Positions 11,103-22,112 of a stretch of 64,000 nucleotides of DNA are shown here, one piece after another. Each line of letters begins with the position of its first letter. Position 1 is the stretch's first letter. Origin of the DNA: Prostheceraeus crozeri (Eukaryota > Platyhelminthes > Polycladida > Euryleptidae). The notes under the pieces were generated by a model. That model did not search any database. It worked only from the letters and a program-made list of their open reading frames with translations, and was not told the origin of the DNA. Where the stretch lies: positions 186,001-250,000 of the forward strand of contig CAJQUW010005346.1 of the NCBI GenBank assembly GCA_907163375.1, in the 5' to 3' direction. Made by a program: the position numbers and the translations under genes.

Positions 11103-12470
11103 ATGGCGGAAACACCTGCCTTATTGGATGCTCGTTACGATGTATTCCAGAGTGATAAAGTCGATGTCTCGAGTACTTCTCAGCATACGAGCGTTCTGAC
11201 ACCAGTGAATGGATTGGAAAATCCCGGTACCATTCAATTCACGGTCCCTCGACTAGCCATTCATTGGATGGATGTATGCAATGCCTATTTTCGCGTGGAA
11301 GTACAACTCATGAAACATTATGCGGCTAAAGGAGCAGACGTGCCACGTGAGTCGTCAGACAAGGCGATTATTATCAACAATACGGCCCACTCCCTCTTTT
11401 CCGACATTATTATCCGCTTGAATGAACGCACCATCGAAGGAGGCAATGACTTGTATTATTTGAGAGCTTACCTTAGCAATCTTTTACAATATACCAATGA
11501 TGTGAAGAATACACACATGGTCACACAAGGTTTTACTGTTCCTCAAGTGATGTATGACACAGAGTTTGATGCAACGGCTAAGACGGTGAAGTATAAGGCG
11601 GTAGAGTTTACAGATAAAGAGAATGCACTCAATCAAGCAATTCTCAAACAATGGGCAGACCACAAATTTAAACGTACCTTTGACTTTCCCCTAAAATGTA
11701 ATTTCTTCCAACAAGTGATTGCTCTGCCCCCAGGCATGCAACTGGATCTCATTTTCACCTTGAATAAACCGGAATATGCCATTTATGATATGGCACATCC
11801 TGCAGGGACGACCTCTACAAAGTACAGGTTCAAAATCACCTCTTTCCAATTGTATATGCCAATGCTCACACCGAATGCAGAATTGCAATTGAAAAATGCG
11901 AATCGACGCAAGACAGAAGCCATTTATTATCGCTACAATGGCATGACTGTCCAACGACAAACGATTGAACGTGGAATACAAAAGAAGACGTTTTCCAATG
12001 TGGCCGCTCTATTGAGTCCTAAACTCATCTTTTTCGCTGTTGTTCCCAGTAACTCTTGGTTTGATCCAGGAAGTCGTAAACTCTATTTTGAAAGACATGG
12101 ACTCTCTCAAGTCACCATGACCACCAATGGAGCCATCATGACAGGAGGCACCATCAATTGCAAAGATGACGTGATTGCTTACAGTCAATTCAATCGTGCG
12201 ATTCAAGTCTATAACACGAATGAATCGTGTGGTATTGATTTAGAGAGTTTTACCAAATACTGTTACTTTATCGCCTTTGACTGTACCTTGGATAAACAAA
12301 TCGATAGTGTTCAACCCACCAATACACGTCAATATGGACTGGAATTGCAATTTGAGAATACGACCATGCAAAATATGGATTTATTAATGTTTTTCATTCA
12401 TGACGAACAATTCTCCGTCACATCGGAGAATCCTGTCATCTCCAGTGCGTATATCCCACCCGCTATTTAA
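11103..12470 (+). CDS. Major capsid protein (double jelly roll, hexon-like), Polinton-1
   Basis: An open frame of 455 residues. The N-terminal region contains NPGTIQFTVP, then a conserved aromatic strand (IHWMDVCNAYFRVEV), then INNTAHSLFSDIIIRLNE, which matches the N-terminal jelly roll of Polinton major capsid proteins; animal genome annotations often call this family F54H12.2-like. Length is at the lower end for the family. It would form hexon-like trimers in an icosahedral capsid. The gene lies between the core-like gene and the protease, the usual virion cluster. I see no break in it. Confidence 0.85.
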   Translation: MAETPALLDARYDVFQSDKVDVSSTSQHTSVLTPVNGLENPGTIQFTVPRLAIHWMDVCNAYFRVEVQLMKHYAAKGADVPRESSDKAIIINNTAHSLFSDIIIRLNERTIEGGNDLYYLRAYLSNLLQYTNDVKNTHMVTQGFTVPQVMYDTEFDATAKTVKYKAVEFTDKENALNQAILKQWADHKFKRTFDFPLKCNFFQQVIALPPGMQLDLIFTLNKPEYAIYDMAHPAGTTSTKYRFKITSFQLYMPMLTPNAELQLKNANRRKTEAIYYRYNGMTVQRQTIERGIQKKTFSNVAALLSPKLIFFAVVPSNSWFDPGSRKLYFERHGLSQVTMTTNGAIMTGGTINCKDDVIAYSQFNRAIQVYNTNESCGIDLESFTKYCYFIAFDCTLDKQIDSVQPTNTRQYGLELQFENTTMQNMDLLMFFIHDEQFSVTSENPVISSAYIPPAI

Positions 12471-12501
12471 GTGTTGGCGCGCATTGACATCATCATAAGA
12501 C

Positions 12502-13218
12502 ATGTTGAAGGAACCCGAGTATCACGTTGCTCCTATCGCTTGGACACCTCTTTATCAACATCGTCTCATTAAAGCTCAGCGTTGGCTGAATGGGAGAATG
12601 GTTAAGCAACACGGAAATCGAAGGAATCATGCAGGGTATGAATCAATTACAAGAGAAACATTTACTCAATGCCTGCATGTGCGAAGATGATTTTCTCTGT
12701 GCCATTCAGTGTAGTTGTCAAACGTTTGCTCATCGCCTCCTCCAATCTTCTTACGTTCCCTTCCAATGTGTGTTTCCTGCTGATCTACTTCTTGCTCATT
12801 CCCCGGAATCAAAGACACTTATTGTCAACAGTGATCGCTCTCATCAACCTGGCAAGCATTGGCTGGCCTTTTATCAAAATGCGGATCAACGCGTGTGCGA
12901 ATTCTTTGACTCTTATAGACTCACTCCATCTCACTATCCACATGTTACCGAGTGGTTATCGACAACACCTTATCCTTTTATCGTCGCTCTCTGCGTATAC
13001 AAGGTCCTAAAGCCTATTGTGGTGCTTACTGTATTTACTTTTTAAACCATCGCCCTTTTAACACGTCTATGGATAAAACACTGACCTTCTTTCGAACGTT
13101 GGATGCTCACGAGAAAGATCAAGAACTCATTCAAACCTACTTGTCCTTCAATGATAAAATTGTCTATTCCTATTTGTATTCTTCATTATCCCATGTTTTG
13201 AAGTCAATAAAGAAATGA
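12502..13218 (+). pseudogene. Adenain-like maturation protease, Polinton-1 (broken)
   Basis: The C5-family cysteine protease, which cleaves capsid and core proteins during maturation, is recognisable by its ordered motifs: GKHWLAFY (catalytic His), EFFDSYR (acidic partner) and GPKAYCGAYCIYFL (Gln/Gly region with catalytic Cys). It lies 31 bp after the capsid gene and is the last rightward gene. An AATAAA follows at its end. The coding sequence appears broken about twice. Confidence 0.8.
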
Positions 13219-13356
13219 ATCATGTCAATGATTGTATTTTTATTTCAATGGAACCCTTGAACTTTTTCAGACAGAGGTTAATACCACAAGGTTTTGTACA
13301 TGAAACAGAGTTCAGTCACTCGTTATAGCACACTATACACAGAGCTTTTCCGTACA
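13203..13356. terminator. Convergent poly(A) region between protease and RING genes
   Basis: On +, AATAAA (about 13207-13212) overlaps the end of the protease gene. On -, an A-rich AAATAAAAAT run at about 13240-13250 lies downstream of the RING gene. The short gap therefore looks like a shared 3' processing region for two convergent transcripts. There is no gene in it. Confidence 0.5.
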
Positions 13357-13926
13357 TCATGCACGATATACAGGGACTGTTGAAGCTATGTCTTGATCAC
13401 AAAGAGGGCAAGATGACGTTTCAAAGGGTACATAACATATAGAACACATAACACTATGAGAACATGGTAAAAAGAGAAGGGATCGTTCCTGTTTAAAACA
13501 TTTAACACAGTTCCGTTCACATAATAATTTAAATGTCTCTTCTTCCAATTTCTTTCTAAAGTCACTTTTATGGGTAGAGCTACCTGACACATCAGTTGCA
13601 AATGTCACTTTTTTCACTCCAGATCGCGCCAATGTCATTGCATTGCAGTGTAGCATGGAGAAATCCTCTATCCACCTACGATCCAAATGGTGACTCATAG
13701 CATGCTCATCGAGATCCATTAGTCCATCAACTAATTCACCAGCGGTGATATTTTCACTGAGATGTGTTACAGTTTCTATAGCTTTGAACGAATATCCAAG
13801 GTCTCTTGCGACAACCCACGACGTTGGGATACTAGTCGCTGTCCGATTCATTGAGGGAATCTCCATCGAATAGAGATTTGAGAATGTCTTCCACCAACGA
13901 TTCTGCTTCTGCAATCGATAAGACAC
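13357..13926 (-). CDS. IAP-like RING-finger protein, Polinton-1
   Basis: The 189-residue product ends in a C3HC4 RING finger (CVKCFKQE, then LPCSHSVMCSICY, then CPLCDQ) of the type closing inhibitor-of-apoptosis proteins, which act as ubiquitin E3 ligases. Upstream, about residues 30-75 contain a helical segment (LGYSFKAIETVTHL, then ITAGELVDGLMDL) resembling the UBA-like or linker region before IAP RINGs. No BIR repeat is visible. Its 5' end overlaps the 3' end of the TBP-like gene by about 95 bp in a different frame. A viral RING ligase could block host cell death or degrade a defence factor; that is inference from the domain. Confidence 0.7.
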   Translation of the reverse strand: MSYRLQKQNRWWKTFSNLYSMEIPSMNRTATSIPTSWVVARDLGYSFKAIETVTHLSENITAGELVDGLMDLDEHAMSHHLDRRWIEDFSMLHCNAMTLARSGVKKVTFATDVSGSSTHKSDFRKKLEEETFKLLCERNCVKCFKQERSLLFLPCSHSVMCSICYVPFETSSCPLCDQDIASTVPVYRA

Positions 13927-14407
13927 CCGTCACAATCACACTTCCGTTGGAAAAGAAGGAACAGTGCAAATTACCTTTGCGTATTAACGTTCCGGGAAAC
14001 AGCTCGCGCTCGTTGGAAATCACTGATGTCGATGGCAACTGTTGAATGGTTTGCATGCGGTCCTTTGTATAGTTCCATTGACATTGAACGGTGCAGGATT
14101 TTGTGATTGGGTCGCTCACGTCCAATCCGTAGGGGGCGAGTAGTTGGCGCATCTCTTTACAAATACGATCGTATGTTTCCAGAGAGTGGTTGCCCAAAAT
14201 TTGGATACACCCCCGTGGAAAAATCTGTACAGCGACCGAAGAGTTCCATCTCCAATAGACTCGACAAGGGCGTGATGCTCGGTATGTGGCCAGAGGGAGT
14301 TGCGGTAACGATGTCTGCAGTGGTATTGCGGAGGATGCTCTGAGATCCACCATGCGGTTGCAGATCCTTGACATCTTTGACAGCGGGGTGTAGATACCCT
14401 TCTTCAT
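13832..14407 (-). CDS. TBP-fold (TATA-binding-protein-like) protein, Polinton-1
   Basis: The 191-residue product shows two copies of the TBP half-repeat. Copy one has VAVQIFPRGCIQILGN followed by a long helix (about residues 57-90), as in TBP's LIFSSGKMVCTGA plus helix. Copy two has NERELFPGTLIRKG then SFFSNGSVIVTGV and a final helix (about 134-182), close to TBP's EPELFPGLIYR and IFVSGKVVLTGA. The total length fits a bare TBP core. Large DNA viruses such as asfarviruses encode TBP-like proteins; I know of none described for Polintons. It lies between polB and the RING gene. The exact start is uncertain. Confidence 0.65.
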   Translation of the reverse strand: MKKGIYTPLSKMSRICNRMVDLRASSAIPLQTSLPQLPLATYRASRPCRVYWRWNSSVAVQIFPRGCIQILGNHSLETYDRICKEMRQLLAPYGLDVSDPITKSCTVQCQWNYTKDRMQTIQQLPSTSVISNERELFPGTLIRKGNLHCSFFSNGSVIVTGVLSIAEAESLVEDILKSLFDGDSLNESDSD

Positions 14408-14506
14408 ATAGGCGATGGTTACCGTATGGAAGGCTCTGATTGGGTAAATACCAACACCGCTTGTCCTCCCAGATACTTAAGGCCTTCTTCACTTGCGTCA
14501 CTGTTC

Positions 14507-17500
14507 TCATCTCGTGGTGTTGGGATTGGGGAGGGTTTGTGATACTGTGGTAATCGAATGTTTTTCGAATGCGTCCACATAATTCTGATGTTTCACTTGA
14601 CGCTTCTTCGCTTGACACACTCCCTTCATGCGACAGTCGTGGATTTCTTCCTCATGTCCTTTGAGGTACATCTTGGCACTCAAACACACAAACTCCTTCA
14701 CCCTATCCCCCACACACTCATCCTTGAAACATCCCAAACGATTCGCATTCTCGATACGTCTCTCTGGATGATTCACGGGATAATTTGAGGTATCGAGAAC
14801 ACCTTTCGCCTAAGTATCAATGAAATTTGGGATGTTGTCAAACGAACGCAGCACTTCTTCGCGTGTATACCGGCTGCGGACTTTGAGGAAGAAGGAGTCT
14901 GTGTCCCGACCAATGAGCTGAACTGAGGTGCACGTCTTGTTGGCTTTCCACTGGTCAAACAGCTTATACATGATAATCTTGCTGTTGTCCAGGATGCATT
15001 GCCCGATATAAATGGGCTTGTTCAAGTCTACCTTGGTCTTGCGCACATTCACCACCACGGCTTTGTCGCTGATGTTGAAGAAGGATTGGCAATAGGGATG
15101 ACGTGTCCATTTGCTAAACACATTCGGTGACCGTACAAAATAGTGTTTCCCATATTTCCGCACATTCTCCATTGTCTTGCCGTACAGTGCGTTCACCATC
15201 AACTTGTGGAGATTGCGGCGCATTTTCGTCGTTGCCTTGGCGCGTTCTTGCGTATGGTATTGTACATAGGGGCGAATATACGGTTCTTGATTGAAGGAGA
15301 TCCCGTAATGAACCTTGGTGATATGTAAGCCCTTCTCCACATAATACTTGAGAGCAGCGATATGTACCACATACTCTTTGCGATTTTCGTGCGTCATTAT
15401 TAACTGGTTGGCTGAGTGAAAGGGTCGGTTCCCGTTCAACTCTTGCCATAGCTCTTGCATATAGGGAGACATGTCCTCCCATTTCGCCGCCCCGCGGTAA
15501 GGAGCCAATGGTAAATCTTCCGTGGCATCTTGGACGTGTGGGGGATACTCCAAATCGACGCACAGTACATGACCCGTGGTGCCATTGACATTGTATCGTC
15601 TCACCCATTCGTCGTTGATGTCCACCAATTCCTCCGGTCGTACCCAGGCAAAACAGTCCTTCGGCAAAGGTCCCATCATGGCCGCTCCGTATAAATTGTT
15701 AGCATCTACATAAAACAGGAGAGTACCTTCTTCTGCTTGAGCGCGGTGTTGATTCACAAATGTCATCCCTCCACGAATTCCTGCTTCAAACACGCGGTAC
15801 ATATCCACGTCACGCAATTTCTCCAACTTGACCTGTGTCTTTTTAAAGAAAATTGAATAGGTCAAGCCAGGTGTGCCGAAATAGTGGATGGGGTCCAATG
15901 CAGACACGTCGCGTATTTCACTTCGAAAGTGTTCGAAGATGTCTGCGAGCAAGGCTACATCCACTGTCAAATAATAGTGGATATAATCTTCAAACGTGCT
16001 GCACCCCGTCTCTGTCCACGCCTTTTGTGCCACAGCATACTCGTCCTCTTCCAACTCCTTCTCACTCAAATCATTGTAAAATGCTTTCTTCGGAGGCAAT
16101 TGAGTCTCGTGGATACGATCCCAGCAGTCAAAGTATGTATAGGGAAAATATCCTTTCCGAATAGATGTGTGATCGCAATTCGGATAGACGTTGCTCAATA
16201 TGTGATTTGAGTGAGGAAAGTCACTGATGGTTGTTGACAAATTGTTTAGAGAGTCTTTCAAAAACTGATACGAATCGATGAATCGAAGTTTATATATGGT
16301 ATTGGTTGCCATGGGAAGAAAGATGGTCACTCCCAACGTCTTGTCTCCTAATACACAAATGGGCTCTATCATATACTTGTGATCCAGCTTAGTAAACCCT
16401 TGTACAATCACCTGGTGACTGTCATATCCCTTCCAATTGTGAAACAAGATGTTTAATGTGGTCCGGGATTGACGTCGTCGCAGGTTACATGCATTGCACA
16501 GGGTTTGCAGATACTTGCCCGTGATATGATCGTGGTCTCGCACCTTTGTCGTAGGCCCATTCTTTTTAACCTTGCTTCGGAGGTTTCACATCACATCCGC
16601 AAATGTTACATTGTGCTGTCTGTTCATAGTCCCGCATATCAGCCTCCGTCAGCGTCATGTTACGCTTCGTCGCTTCCATGTGATCAAACATAGACAAGAT
16701 CACCTGTCTGATGTGTGTAATAAAGGCAGGAATACACTCGTCCCCTTTATGGATCACCACAGATTCTTTCATGTCCAGCGCCGGATGCCACACCACATAG
16801 GATCCCACATACGCTGCCGTATGCTTCTTGGACACAGCATCAATCATGCTCTCAATGTCCGCATACATCACAGCGAGGGGTTGAGTGGTTTTCGCTTGGT
16901 CGATAAATTCGTGCGGTTTCGTATCTTTCGGGGTCGTTTCCATCTGGAAAAATCCTCCATCGCATTTGGCTTGATGCTCCAGACGTTCTTTTTGCGCCAT
17001 GTCCTTTGTCTTTCCAAACTTTACACCCTTCTCGTAGAAATTGAATCGTAAACTACACAACTCACATGTTTCAAATCGTTTCACTTGCGTTTGGTTCATG
17101 TTCCGATACCACATGCGAGCACATTTCTGAAAATCCGTCACGGGAAGAAAATGTCCAGACTGATCCTCCATATCGTACCGCGTCACCATCACCAGATGAA
17201 CGATGCGTGTGCTCTCCTTCACAGCTTGACGGACCGGGTATAATTGGCCCACAAATCCTTTACCGTCATGTACGTGGATACGAACAATGACATTGTTCTT
17301 CTTTTCGAACTCCTGAACATCCCGTGTATTCATCAACCCCTCTGACGTCATCATGGAAAAGTCTAGATGATAATACTGGTTCAAATTCAACTTGCGCACT
17401 GCAGGAAGTCGATTCTGATAACTGTCATTGGATGTCTTGGTGCGGGAATCAGCACGTCGAGGAATGCGATTGTCTTGGTAGGCAAGTGCATAGAGGACAC

Positions 17501-18326
17501 TGTCTTGAAAACAATGTGATGTATACTTGTTGCGCTCAAACACACATATGCCTTTGCAGAGCTTGATATCTCGGTGGATAGGAATCGGTGCGCCCATGCG
17601 AAAATTAGGGAAGGAACTTGTTTGAACCAGTAACTCCAACACTTCCTTCACCGCAAATCCTGATCCGTCTTCTTGATAGTCTTCAATAAATTCTTCAATC
17701 TTTGACACAATGTCACGGAACCATGTATCAAAGTTACGTGCTTGGACGCCTTCGTGAATGTATGAGGGTGTGGCGATGTCTCTCACTTCCTCTTCGCCCG
17801 TCGACATATCCATCTTGACAAACCTGAGTCTCATTTTCACAAACACTTTCACATCCTCGTGGGGGTGTTGTTGCACAATGACACGATACAAGTCCGCATA
17901 CATTGAATTCAAATACGTCTTCCATTCATTCGTGGGTTGAGGAGGGGTAAATCGATAATTATGCCCGCGACCGTCCATGAAACGTTCTTCTTCCACAGCT
18001 GCACCGCCCTCTTGCATGAACTCAAACAGGTAGGGACACAAATGCTCATCCCATCCTTCCGCTTCAGCATTCACCACTGCATCACAATAGCGACACCGTC
18101 CCACACACGCATGCTTATGGTACGTCTCCACGTCGAAACTTCCATCGCAATCCAGGCACAGCAAGTCGTTGTCGTCGCCATAATTAAACGCACGGCAATC
18201 GTGTTCGTCTCCATACCATTTACAGCATGTCCAACAATAGTTGCGACCCGTCTCCGCTGCTCCATGGGCAATACAGTCTTGAAAGCGAGAGAAGGACTGA
18301 CGGCAGAATTCACACGCGTACTGCAT
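14507..18326 (-). pseudogene. polB: Protein-primed DNA polymerase B, Polinton-1 (broken)
   Basis: The locus shows the full Polinton polymerase layout. The N-terminal part has several Cys/His clusters (for example CEFC, CWTC, CELC). The exonuclease starts at YADIES, then an HDHITGKY zinc-type motif and FHNWKGYDS. Polymerase motifs follow: YVDANNLYG (A), KLMVNALYGKT (B) and RDTDSF (C). The end contains the family's typical FKDECVGDRVKEFVCL. The gene is broken in about two or three places. It reads leftward from its own TATA box near the right end of the element and would copy the element using a protein primer. Confidence 0.88.
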
Positions 18327-18640
18327 GGTTAGAATGAGAATGAATTTCTCTGACCGCGTCTTTCCTTATATACCTTGCCGTGACTCATCACAAGTGCTCG
18401 GCGCCGCGTGCTCCAATTGGTGCTCCGTTTCCTGTCCTCGTCGCCCCCAAGTGCGCCGATGCGTGGGCGTGTGCTCCGAGTGCTCCGTTTCCTGTCCTCT
18501 TAGCAACCACGTGCGCCGATGCGTGGGCGTGTGCTCCGATGACTGTCAAGTGCTCTGATGTGTGTGCTCCGATGCAAGGGCAAGGTCATGTACTTAAGTG
18601 CAAATTTTGCGACAGGGGGCTAGGCTGTACTACTTCAGTT
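18327..18640 (-). promoter_or_regulatory. polB promoter with GCGTGGGCG-bearing 60-bp tandem repeats
   Basis: Read on -, TATATAAG (18365-18372) lies about 40 bp upstream of the polB start. Further upstream, two 60-bp direct repeats (18421-18480 and 18481-18540) each contain GTGCTCCG and an exact GCGTGGGCG box (18461-18469 and 18521-18529), the consensus bound by EGR/Zif268-type zinc fingers. The same box and the GGAGCAC motif occur in the promoter at 1479-1560, so the two outward units probably share a regulator. The DNA is GC-richer than its surroundings. Confidence 0.55.
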
Positions 18641-19135
18641 AACCTTTGAAAAAGAAATTTACGGGTCCTATCTTGACACCCGAGATTTTCACTACGCTGT
18701 TTACCATTAAAAAACACTAAAACCAAAGGCCGACGTTGGTAGAAACGAATTTCATTAAAACTTACCTAAAACACCGTAGTATAAAAAAGCCTTTCACCAG
18801 TCAGTCTAGTAGATGTGACATCGACAGAAATTTTTAGAATTATAAAATGAATTCGATGCACGAACTGACACATCGATTCAAATGTATTCACTGTCTTTAC
18901 GCATGTCCTATCAAGGCTGTGTTCGAGGCGGCCTATTTGAAAAGTGCCTCCGCCTCAGACCTCAGCAATGATATTGTAGAATATATACCATATACTGTAG
19001 TTATAATAATAACATGGTATAAACGTGATATGATGCTATACGATAAAATTAATTTTTCGTTGTCGGTCTAGTTCTACACACTGATGATTAATCTTGCTAT
19101 TCTTAACACGGTAGACCTACAGTAGTCTACAAATT

Positions 19136-19187
19136 TGGTTGGGTACTGCTGTCATAGATGTTCATCTTTGACCCCAGTACCCAACCA
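19136..19187. repeat. Inverted repeat with 13-bp perfect arms
   Basis: TGGTTGGGTACTG at 19136-19148 is answered by its exact reverse complement at 19175-19187, with a 26-nt loop. It lies 7 bp before a second, longer hairpin. Confidence 0.8.
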
Positions 19188-19194
19188 GATTCAT

Positions 19195-19278
19195 GCACTC
19201 CGGATTATTGAACAGTACTATAGAAGGCTACTAATGTAGTAGTAGCCTTCTATAGTACTGTTAAATAATTCGGAGTGC
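19195..19278. repeat. 84-bp hairpin with 39-nt arms
   Basis: Bases 19195-19233 pair with 19240-19278 with only two mismatches around a 6-nt loop. The ends are GCACTCCG and CGGAGTGC. The size and near-perfect pairing suit a miniature inverted-repeat element or a microRNA-type precursor. No target duplication was identified. Confidence 0.75.
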
Positions 19279-22112
19279 AATGGCAATCCATTTTTCATGA
19301 ACATCATGCGTATAGCTAGTCCTCACGTAGTCTGGTAAAGAAACATAACAAATATGACGCTCATATAAAGATCGGATTATGGTCGATTTCTATGAGTTCA
19401 TGTTCTCTCAACCAGCCTAGATCTACATTTCATTAATCAGAAAGTTTAATGGATCTACTTCACAGACATGGTCGGATAGCTGTTGCCTATACAATACCCA
19501 CTAATTAATGAAAATTCATTCATTAATCAAAGGAAACGACGGTGATGGTGTCCAAACGCCGAAGTAACTAAAATCACAATAGCCGAATTCGCACCATATG
19601 TTTTCATAGATTTACTTCTGTTATTGAATAGCGGACACTACAACTACTAAATACACTACAGACGACTGATGAATTACTTGTACGGTAGTAAACCAATGGA
19701 ATCTATTCAATGGAGGACATGTACGGCATCTAAACTTCATTCAGTAATTTTTTATATTGGGTGGCATAAATTGCATCTATAACAAATGTATATCAAACAA
19801 CATCAAATATATGCATCAAATAATAGGACTATATCATATCACATCATTCATTAAAATTTCGAAAGCCATAGGCGGCCAATTTTTTACGCCTCCGCCTCCA
19901 CAGCCCTGTGTCCTATAGTTTGTCTATGTTGTCCTTGTATGCCATATTCGTAATTTCAACTATGTTGTAAGACTTCGATCATGTATAAGATTTCCACGAT
20001 TGTCCCATACTGTGATGAAATGAAAAATTGAAATCTATTAGCAAAAATCAATCCTTATAATTTTTCAATTCCATACGTATTGCGTAATGACACAATGAAA
20101 ATTCAAACGTTTAGTGGAAAATCCAGTTGTGTAGTTCATGAAATAGTTAAATTATGATTACACTGTATGTACCAGTCACCATGTCAATCATAATGTGAAA
20201 TCCGCCCCAAGAACTGGGAAAACTATTCAAATCGCATGAATCCATAACGCGCGATTGCTACATAAGATCAAATATTATCATACAATATAGCCTAGGCCTA
20301 TACTAATTAAGAGCCCTGCTGTTTTCAATGTGAATGCAACATTCTAAAGAAACATGACTGCAACTAGAAATTAATTAGGAAATTTCCGAGCTCACCATTG
20401 TGTCCATATCGTTGATGCAGAAGACATGTATCTAGTGACAATGGCAGATATAAGTAAGTCGACAACATTGAGCTGTTTTTCGTTGTCTGCTTGTTGGGGT
20501 CTGGAATACTAATGGCCACGACTAGGACTCACCAAGATCATCACAGGAAACCAATTTTCTATTGAATGTAGTGCAAATTCAGACCTGTATTCAGGCTGAC
20601 TAGAAAATTATTCACGGCATAAGATGTACAGTCAGTTAATTTAGAATGTGAGGAATAAATCGGTGTGAAATGCCATTAGACGACGTTGAATTGTTCTCCA
20701 AACTGCACCACACTGAATCAGATATATATTAAGCAGCATTGAACAAATCACATCCACCTTCAACGGTGAGACATTGAGATAAACAAGTCAATTTTCTCAG
20801 TTGACATTCGTCTGCAATTGTGAAAGTTGATGATCGGCTGTTCCCTGTTCCCTCTGCAAGTTCCCTGCGTCGACTGCGCTTCACGGCCTGGCCAATCACA
20901 TAAGCGAAAGGGGCGATCGATCACAAGATAGCAAAACATTGCGCTGCTTGAAAATCCGTGTCATGTGTGAAAAAGTGTTTATGCCGCGTCAAGCAGAATA
21001 TTCGCGCGCGCCATTTGCTTCAGCTGAATCACAGCCAAAGGCAATTGTATAGTAACAGAGTAACTAGATTGCCCTTGCAGACGCAAGCATATGGTTCATA
21101 AGTGACATTACCGCCCGTCAAAATGAATTGGACACAACTCACAAACTATAACTTCCAAGATCGCCCGACATGCACCACACAAGGATTCGATAGAAAAGAA
21201 ATTGAAATGAACGCAATGCATGCACGGCGATGTTCTTTACTTGTTATGCTCACTGAAATCATAGTTATAAAAATAGCAAGAAATTGCCCTGGCTATTACA
21301 TGTTACGCAAAAAATAATATTCCTGTCGAAATTATGCACGCGTTCGATTCTGGCGGCCTACGGTGTACTCTGGCACACTTCGGCAAAAGTAGAAATATAG
21401 AATGCAATCAAGCATAAAACTAAACGCTTCGATTTAATAATACTTAAAACAGGATGCCGAATTACAGATCATCGATTTTCAATTCATCGCTAGACCACAA
21501 AATATTCTGGAATGTCTGCATCCAGGCTTTCAGCAAACGTTCGACTTAGATGTTGTTTGATAAAACCAAAAAGAGGACTAAAAGATAAACGAATCAAGTA
21601 GCATTCGATAAGTTTAAGCAGAACAAGTATGTATATTATATCAGAATTTACACGGAAATTTCCGGACAGGCGCAACCGTTTCTATTCCGTGAAGCGTCCG
21701 TAAATCATGAATTTAAAGTCCGAGAAACGGAAGCCCGACGGATTTCCGTATACTGCCGTTCTTTATCCGTAGTCTCGCGGACAAAAGTGTAACTTAATGG
21801 AAGACCGACGGATGTCCATTTCTTACCCGTTTTGTCCGCGGACAAAGCTTGCTCGGCGGGGCGATGACCAGACACCCTAGTCCAGATGTTTGGTTAGTTT
21901 TTCGAAGCATCAACGGTGATTCATCGCCACTTGTGGTTAACGTTAAAGAAAATATTAGCTTAACGTTGCAAATGGCCACTTTTTATGGCATGCAACGTCA
22001 ATTGACTAACGAAATATATTTTCGTGAACTTAACGTCAAGACTTCACTAGTTGACCAAATTGTGGTGTAATTGCAATTAATTGCGTTTTCAATACTGTTG
22101 ATCGTTGTCATC

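Larger units (their letters stand above)
1..18640. mobile_element. Polinton-1 (Maverick-type element), left end outside window
   Basis: The block encodes the diagnostic Polinton set: protein-primed DNA polymerase B, retroviral-type integrase, packaging ATPase, adenain-like protease, double-jelly-roll capsid protein and penton-like proteins. A rightward set of genes (10-13218) faces a leftward set (13357-18326), with poly(A) signals on both strands between them. Integrase sits mid-element rather than at an end. The left terminal repeat is outside the window. The right edge is estimated near 18,640 from the end of the promoter repeats; I could not find a terminal repeat or target duplication to fix it. 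Several genes are open and several are broken, about eight breaks in total, which suggests a fairly young but inactive copy. Confidence 0.9.

Noticed and set aside
16572-17051. 159-codon frame opposite polB
   Set aside because: It lies wholly within clear polymerase coding sequence on the other strand; no domain is seen.
18847-19071. 74-codon frame as a gene
   Set aside because: It has no recognisable domain, an odd composition, and lies in AT-rich intergenic DNA.
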